Shown here piece after piece: positions 37,901-41,443 of a stretch of 41,443 nucleotides of DNA. The notes beneath the pieces were generated by a model. The model saw nothing but the letters and a program-made list of their open reading frames with translations. It made no database searches and was not told the origin of the DNA. The translations under genes were made by a program, and so were the position numbers. Each line of letters opens with the position of its first letter. Position 1 is the stretch's first letter. This stretch comes from an uncultured Verrucomicrobia subdivision 3 bacterium (lineage in GTDB: Bacteria; Verrucomicrobiota; Verrucomicrobiia; Limisphaerales; UBA11358): assembly GCA_903944085.1 (NCBI GenBank), contig CAJAQO010000218.1:1-41443 (forward strand), written 5' to 3'.

Positions 37901-39238
37901 CTATCCGTTCAATGTCCAGCCTTCGCGATATTGGCGACTCAGGTAGGCATTGGCCTCAGGCGCATTGGTTACGCGGCCGGCCGCGCCGTCGTATTCGATC
38001 TTCTTTCCGACGCGGTAGGCGACGAGACCGAGCAGCATCTGTTCGATCATGTGGCCGGAGTATTCAAAGTCGCAGGAAGTTTTCAGCTTTCCTTTGCAGG
38101 CATCAAACCATTCCTTCTGGAAACCGCCCATCGGTGGCAGCACTTCGCTTTTGGCGCGCGGTTTGTAATACGTCAAATCCGATTCGTCGCCGAATGGCAG
38201 GATGATGCGGGAAGTGAAGTCCGCCACGACAAAACCTTTGGTGCCCTTGAACATTGCGCCGTGGTCAATTTTGGTGAGGTCAATGTAGGCCTTCGGAGAA
38301 TTGGGCATCGCGCCGCCCTGATACCAGCCCACATGAATCGGCCCGCGCCAGTTGTTCGCCGGATGTTCAAAATGAGTTTCCAGCGTTACCGGGCTGACTT
38401 CGGGATTGAACGCTTCGCCTTTGGCTTCGGCGGCCGTGGGCAATCCGGCGTCAACCACGTTCCAAACCAGATCCATCGTGTGGCTGCCCATGTCGCCGAC
38501 CTGGCCGTTGCCGAAATCCCAATACATGTTCCACTGCAAACAATTCGCGCCGGAGCCGCCGGAGAAATAACCGGGGTTGTAAGGATGAAACGGCGCGGGG
38601 CCAAGCCAGAGATCGTAGTGCAGATTGGACGGCGGCTCGCCGGCGGCGGGCAGATAGCCGGGGCGGCGGAGCTGGCGATTGCCCCAGGCGTAAGCGAGCG
38701 AGAGCTCACCAATCACACCATCATGAATGAGTTCGCGAAGGCGGTTGAAATTCTGAAACTCGTGGCGCTGGGTGCCGACTTGCGTGGCGAGCTTGCTTTT
38801 GTTCTTCAGATAATTTGCCCGGACAACGCGCGCTTCCTCGACGGTGTTCGCCAACGGTTTTTCGCAATAGACATGCAGGCCGCGATTCAACGCCCAGTTG
38901 GAGACGAAAGCGTGCGTGTGATCCGGCGAGCAGATGACCACGCCATCGAGCGCGAGCGCCTGGTGGTCGTCGAGCAGCTTCCGCCAGTCCACATAAGTCT
39001 TCGCATTGGGAAAATGTTTCGCGCCGAACGCCAGATGCTCCTCGTTCACATCACACAGCGCGACGACGTTCTGGGTCGCCAGCGCGCTAAAGTGCGCTTC
39101 ACCACGCCCCCAAGTGCCGATCAGCGCCAGATTGAGCTTGTTGCTCGGCGTGTCGGCACCGAAAAGTTTAAACTGCGTCACGACGAGCGGCGCGGCGGCG
39201 GCCAAGGCAGTGGAGGTGAGGAATTTTCGGCGGTTCAT
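37901..39238 (-). CDS. Gfo/Idh/MocA oxidoreductase, Tat-exported
   Basis: A 445-aa NAD(P)-dependent sugar oxidoreductase. The N-terminus has a twin-Arg signal (NRRKFLTSTALAAAAPLV), so it is likely exported folded with its cofactor. The Rossmann part shows LNLALIGTWGRGEAHFSAL, VALCDVN and SPDHTHAF. The family motif YCEKPLA follows; its Lys is catalytic. The C-terminal alpha/beta domain contains DMGSHTMDLVWNV. Such exported paralogues are numerous in Planctomycetes and Verrucomicrobia. The substrate is unknown; it is probably a sugar released by the neighbouring glycosidases. The gap to the GH30 gene is 81 bp. Confidence 0.94.
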   Translation of the reverse strand: MNRRKFLTSTALAAAAPLVVTQFKLFGADTPSNKLNLALIGTWGRGEAHFSALATQNVVALCDVNEEHLAFGAKHFPNAKTYVDWRKLLDDHQALALDGVVICSPDHTHAFVSNWALNRGLHVYCEKPLANTVEEARVVRANYLKNKSKLATQVGTQRHEFQNFNRLRELIHDGVIGELSLAYAWGNRQLRRPGYLPAAGEPPSNLHYDLWLGPAPFHPYNPGYFSGGSGANCLQWNMYWDFGNGQVGDMGSHTMDLVWNVVDAGLPTAAEAKGEAFNPEVSPVTLETHFEHPANNWRGPIHVGWYQGGAMPNSPKAYIDLTKIDHGAMFKGTKGFVVADFTSRIILPFGDESDLTYYKPRAKSEVLPPMGGFQKEWFDACKGKLKTSCDFEYSGHMIEQMLLGLVAYRVGKKIEYDGAAGRVTNAPEANAYLSRQYREGWTLNG

Positions 39239-39288
39239 AATATTTATTTTGGGGTTGAGTTCGGAATTGATGGAATTGCTTTTTTGAT

Positions 39289-40188
39289 TTACACGTCGCA
39301 AATGTTCACCGACTGCCGCAATGACGCCAGCGGATCAGAACGTTTCGGAACAAATTCCTGGGCGACGTAGCCCTTGAAACCGGTGTCCAAAATCGCCCGC
39401 ATGATGCGCGCCCAGTTCAGCTCCTGGGTTTCGTCAATTTCCGCGCGGCCCGGCACGCCGCCGGTATGATAGTGATCAAAGCATTGATGGTTTTCGCGAA
39501 TCGTGTCGCAGACATCGCCGTCCATGATCTGCATGTGGTAAATGTCGTAAAGCAATTTGAACCGTTCGGAGCTGAGGCGTTTCACCAATTCAACGCCCCA
39601 CGGCACATGGTCGCACTGATAATCCGGGTGGTTCCGCTTGCTGTTCAACAGCTCCATGCAGACCGTCACCTTCAATTTTTCAGCGAGCGGCAAAATGCGT
39701 TTCAAGCCGGCTTCGCAATTATCCAGACCTTGCGCATCGGCGAGTCCGGCGCGGTTGCCGGAGAAACAAATCAAGCGCTCGTAACCCGCGTCCGCCGTTT
39801 CCTTCAGCCGCTGTTCATAGGCCGGCACCAGTTTGTCGTGATGCTCCACGCGATTCCACGCTTTCGGAATGCCGCCAAGGCCGTCAATCGTCGGATTTGA
39901 AACCATCGAACACACCAGGCCGTATTTTTTGACCGTCTCAAATTCGCTGGGTTGGAGCAGGTCAATGGCAACGAGGCCCATGTCCTTGCCCGCCGCGCAA
40001 AGGTCGTCCAGCTTGACCTTGCTGTAGCACCAGCGGCACGCGCTGTGGCGGATGTTGCCTTTAAGCGGGACGGAAACCATGTCTGCGGCCTGTGCAAATT
40101 TGGGTAGCATTGTGGAAGCCGTGGCGGCAGCCACCGTGTAACCAGCAACCTTGTGAATGGCTGAACGGCGCGTCATTGGGGGCTTCAT
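39289..40188 (-). CDS. Tat-exported TIM-barrel protein (xylose isomerase-like / hydroxypyruvate isomerase-like)
   Basis: A 299-aa protein with a twin-Arg signal (TRRSAIHKVAGYTVAAATAS) and an AP-endonuclease-2-type TIM barrel (PF01261-like). Key segments are RHSACRWCYSKV, LICFSGNRAGL, CMELLNSK (metal Glu), LLYDIYHMQI (Asp and His), HYHTGGVPGR and GYVAQEF (Glu). The closest named family is hydroxypyruvate isomerase/sugar phosphate isomerase. The ATG at 40188 gives MKPPMTRRS; ATG at 40176 (MTRRS) is possible. It sits between the glycosidase and the oxidoreductase genes with short gaps, so one operon is likely. Confidence 0.92.
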   Translation of the reverse strand: MKPPMTRRSAIHKVAGYTVAAATASTMLPKFAQAADMVSVPLKGNIRHSACRWCYSKVKLDDLCAAGKDMGLVAIDLLQPSEFETVKKYGLVCSMVSNPTIDGLGGIPKAWNRVEHHDKLVPAYEQRLKETADAGYERLICFSGNRAGLADAQGLDNCEAGLKRILPLAEKLKVTVCMELLNSKRNHPDYQCDHVPWGVELVKRLSSERFKLLYDIYHMQIMDGDVCDTIRENHQCFDHYHTGGVPGRAEIDETQELNWARIMRAILDTGFKGYVAQEFVPKRSDPLASLRQSVNICDV

Positions 40189-40290
40189 ATTAATCCATTT
40201 ACCAAACTCACCAACCGTTGCAAACAAAATTCGCCAAGAAATCGGCTGGAAGTTATTCGTAGAGTTGTGTCACGAACCGCTTAAATCCCG

Positions 40291-41443
40291 CTACTTCTGG
40301 ATTTCAAAAATCTCTGGATGATTGCTCAATGACAACGCGATCGAGCTGACTTGGTTCAGGATCCGCATTGGCAACTGGCTCACCGTCGGATCATAAATCT
40401 TCACGGAAGCACAATTCACGGGCAGATTCACGTTGACCTGGTCCGAGCCGCCGGTAAACCGTTCGTCCCACAGGACCAATTCAAAAGTGCCGTCATGCTT
40501 CTGGAGCAGCAGGTCATGCACGGTTGCCGGCTGATTTGTCACCGAGTAGTTAAAAACTTCCGGCACTGAGATTGCGCGGTCGTCGGCCAAGATCGTCGTC
40601 AGATTATGCAAATAAACGGCGGCTTTTCGTGGCGAATAATCGGGTTTGAAAAATCCAAAGGTTTGATTGCCGCCCTCGTCGGAGCGGTCCCGCAAAAGAT
40701 AGATGGAGGTATAACTCCAGCCGCGCTTGAACTGGTCGAGATAGACGGTCAAGTAAAGCAAGGCTTGGACCTCCTCAGTAATATCCCCGGCGATAGTAAC
40801 ACCGGTTTCCGTCGTGACCCTCGGCAATTTCAAAAGGGCGGACTCCGCATAGCCACGAAAATGGTGTCCCCAGGTCAAGCCATGATTGCCATACAATCCG
40901 TCCACCCGGCAAGCCGCCGTTGGATCGGCGGCAATCCACGTTTGATTGTCGTGAAGTCCCGACCAGCCAGGATGCGTCAGGTAATTATGGCAGTTCGCAG
41001 CGTCGGCATATTTTGTGCCGTCGGGCATCAGACAACCGCCGGCGTTCGGGATGGTCAGAAATTGTAGTCCGACATTATCCGTCTCGGCCCCCATCTCGCT
41101 GGGACTCCAGACGGGATGATCTTTCAACTCCGGATCATTCTTAACCGTGCGGTAGAGTTCTGCCTGCAGCTTGGCGACTGGCAGCCAGGATAAATTCCTG
41201 CCGCCCGTCTGCCCGCCGTAAGTGACGCCCCAATTGTTCGGCTCATTGTTTCCTTCCAAGGCGATCAGCGCGTTCGCAGCCGCCAATTTTCTCGCCCCGT
41301 CAAGTAGCCGGACAAGATTCGTCCCGCCGCTCATAAGTCCATAGCTAAAACGCACGCCGGTTTGCCGATGCAATTCAATTAAATCCGCGACGGGCAGATC
41401 ACTTTCATAGCCCGCCCGCACCCAGCGAACGCCCAAAAACTTG
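40291..41443 (-). CDS. Clan A-like glycosidase, 5' part beyond the window
   Basis: The frame is still open at the right edge, so the gene starts upstream, outside the window. About 384 residues are visible. A likely acid/base Glu is in ALEGNNEPNNWG. A second Glu, in PRVTTETGVTIAG, is a candidate nucleophile. The spacing and the NEP motif fit a clan A (TIM barrel) glycosidase such as the GH39 group, but the exact family is not certain. A C-terminal beta domain ends KIYDPTVSQLPMRILNQV. It is the first gene of the GH/isomerase/oxidoreductase/GH30 run (102 bp gap to the next). Confidence 0.8.
   Translation of the reverse strand, partial: KFLGVRWVRAGYESDLPVADLIELHRQTGVRFSYGLMSGGTNLVRLLDGARKLAAANALIALEGNNEPNNWGVTYGGQTGGRNLSWLPVAKLQAELYRTVKNDPELKDHPVWSPSEMGAETDNVGLQFLTIPNAGGCLMPDGTKYADAANCHNYLTHPGWSGLHDNQTWIAADPTAACRVDGLYGNHGLTWGHHFRGYAESALLKLPRVTTETGVTIAGDITEEVQALLYLTVYLDQFKRGWSYTSIYLLRDRSDEGGNQTFGFFKPDYSPRKAAVYLHNLTTILADDRAISVPEVFNYSVTNQPATVHDLLLQKHDGTFELVLWDERFTGGSDQVNVNLPVNCASVKIYDPTVSQLPMRILNQVSSIALSLSNHPEIFEIQK

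Noticed and set aside
37883-39370. A long plus-strand frame over the Gfo/Idh/MocA gene
   Set aside because: The minus strand holds a full-length oxidoreductase with a Tat signal and the CEKP motif; the plus frame has none.

Overview
The window looks like a chromosomal segment of a Verrucomicrobiota bacterium, probably of the Pedosphaera/Limisphaerales type. This is inferred from gene style and not from a marker gene. The signs are a type IV pilin-like protein with the phylum-typical start ([17 protein letters not shown]) and an H-x9-DG-like tail, a PEP-CTERM exosortase substrate, very large Asn/Thr-rich surface proteins, Tat-exported sugar oxidoreductase and isomerase paralogues, and many small palindromic or tandem repeats, some inserted in frame into genes. 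GC content is high (roughly 55-62 %), except for one AT-rich gene at 15790-16431.

Layout. 1-4536: 3' part of a giant secreted protein with Ig-like repeats and a seven-repeat RCC1 propeller. 4616-10710: uvrA, a secreted TPR protein and an A-type Fe-S carrier. 10775-16431: mgtA (minus), then a TPP riboswitch and thiC, then an AT-rich membrane coiled-coil gene. 16911-23261: a surface block with a 1087-aa propeller/Ig protein (minus), a pseudopilin, a class A acid phosphatase and a PEP-CTERM protein that resembles the propeller part of the 1087-aa protein. 23338-26875: DUF362 protein (minus), TPR lipoprotein, YdcF-type protein. 26876-27544: decayed transposase. 27545-30634: secreted GH2 enzyme (minus).

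30635-32125 is gene-poor but structured. It holds a 57-aa Ala/Pro/Thr-rich ORF on the minus strand, a strong terminator, and an 80-nt element that folds on paper into a tRNA-like cloverleaf. 32126-34991 is a compact regulatory block: a sigma-54 activator with a Cys-containing GAF domain, a partial sigma-54-like promoter with an upstream inverted repeat, and an overlapping pair encoding an AhpD/CMD-family protein and an HPr-like phosphocarrier. 34992-36400 holds an integrase remnant, an AT-rich inverted repeat, a small lipoprotein and a triple-palindrome repeat.

36413-41443 is a tight minus-strand run of four genes: a clan A-like glycosidase (cut by the window end), a Tat-exported xylose-isomerase-like TIM barrel protein, a Tat-exported Gfo/Idh/MocA oxidoreductase and a GH30 glycosidase. 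With the separate GH2 enzyme, it suggests a polysaccharide-degrading lifestyle. The items most worth follow-up are the cloverleaf element with the small ORF beside it, the sigma-54/AhpD/HPr block, and the in-frame repeat insertions in uvrA.
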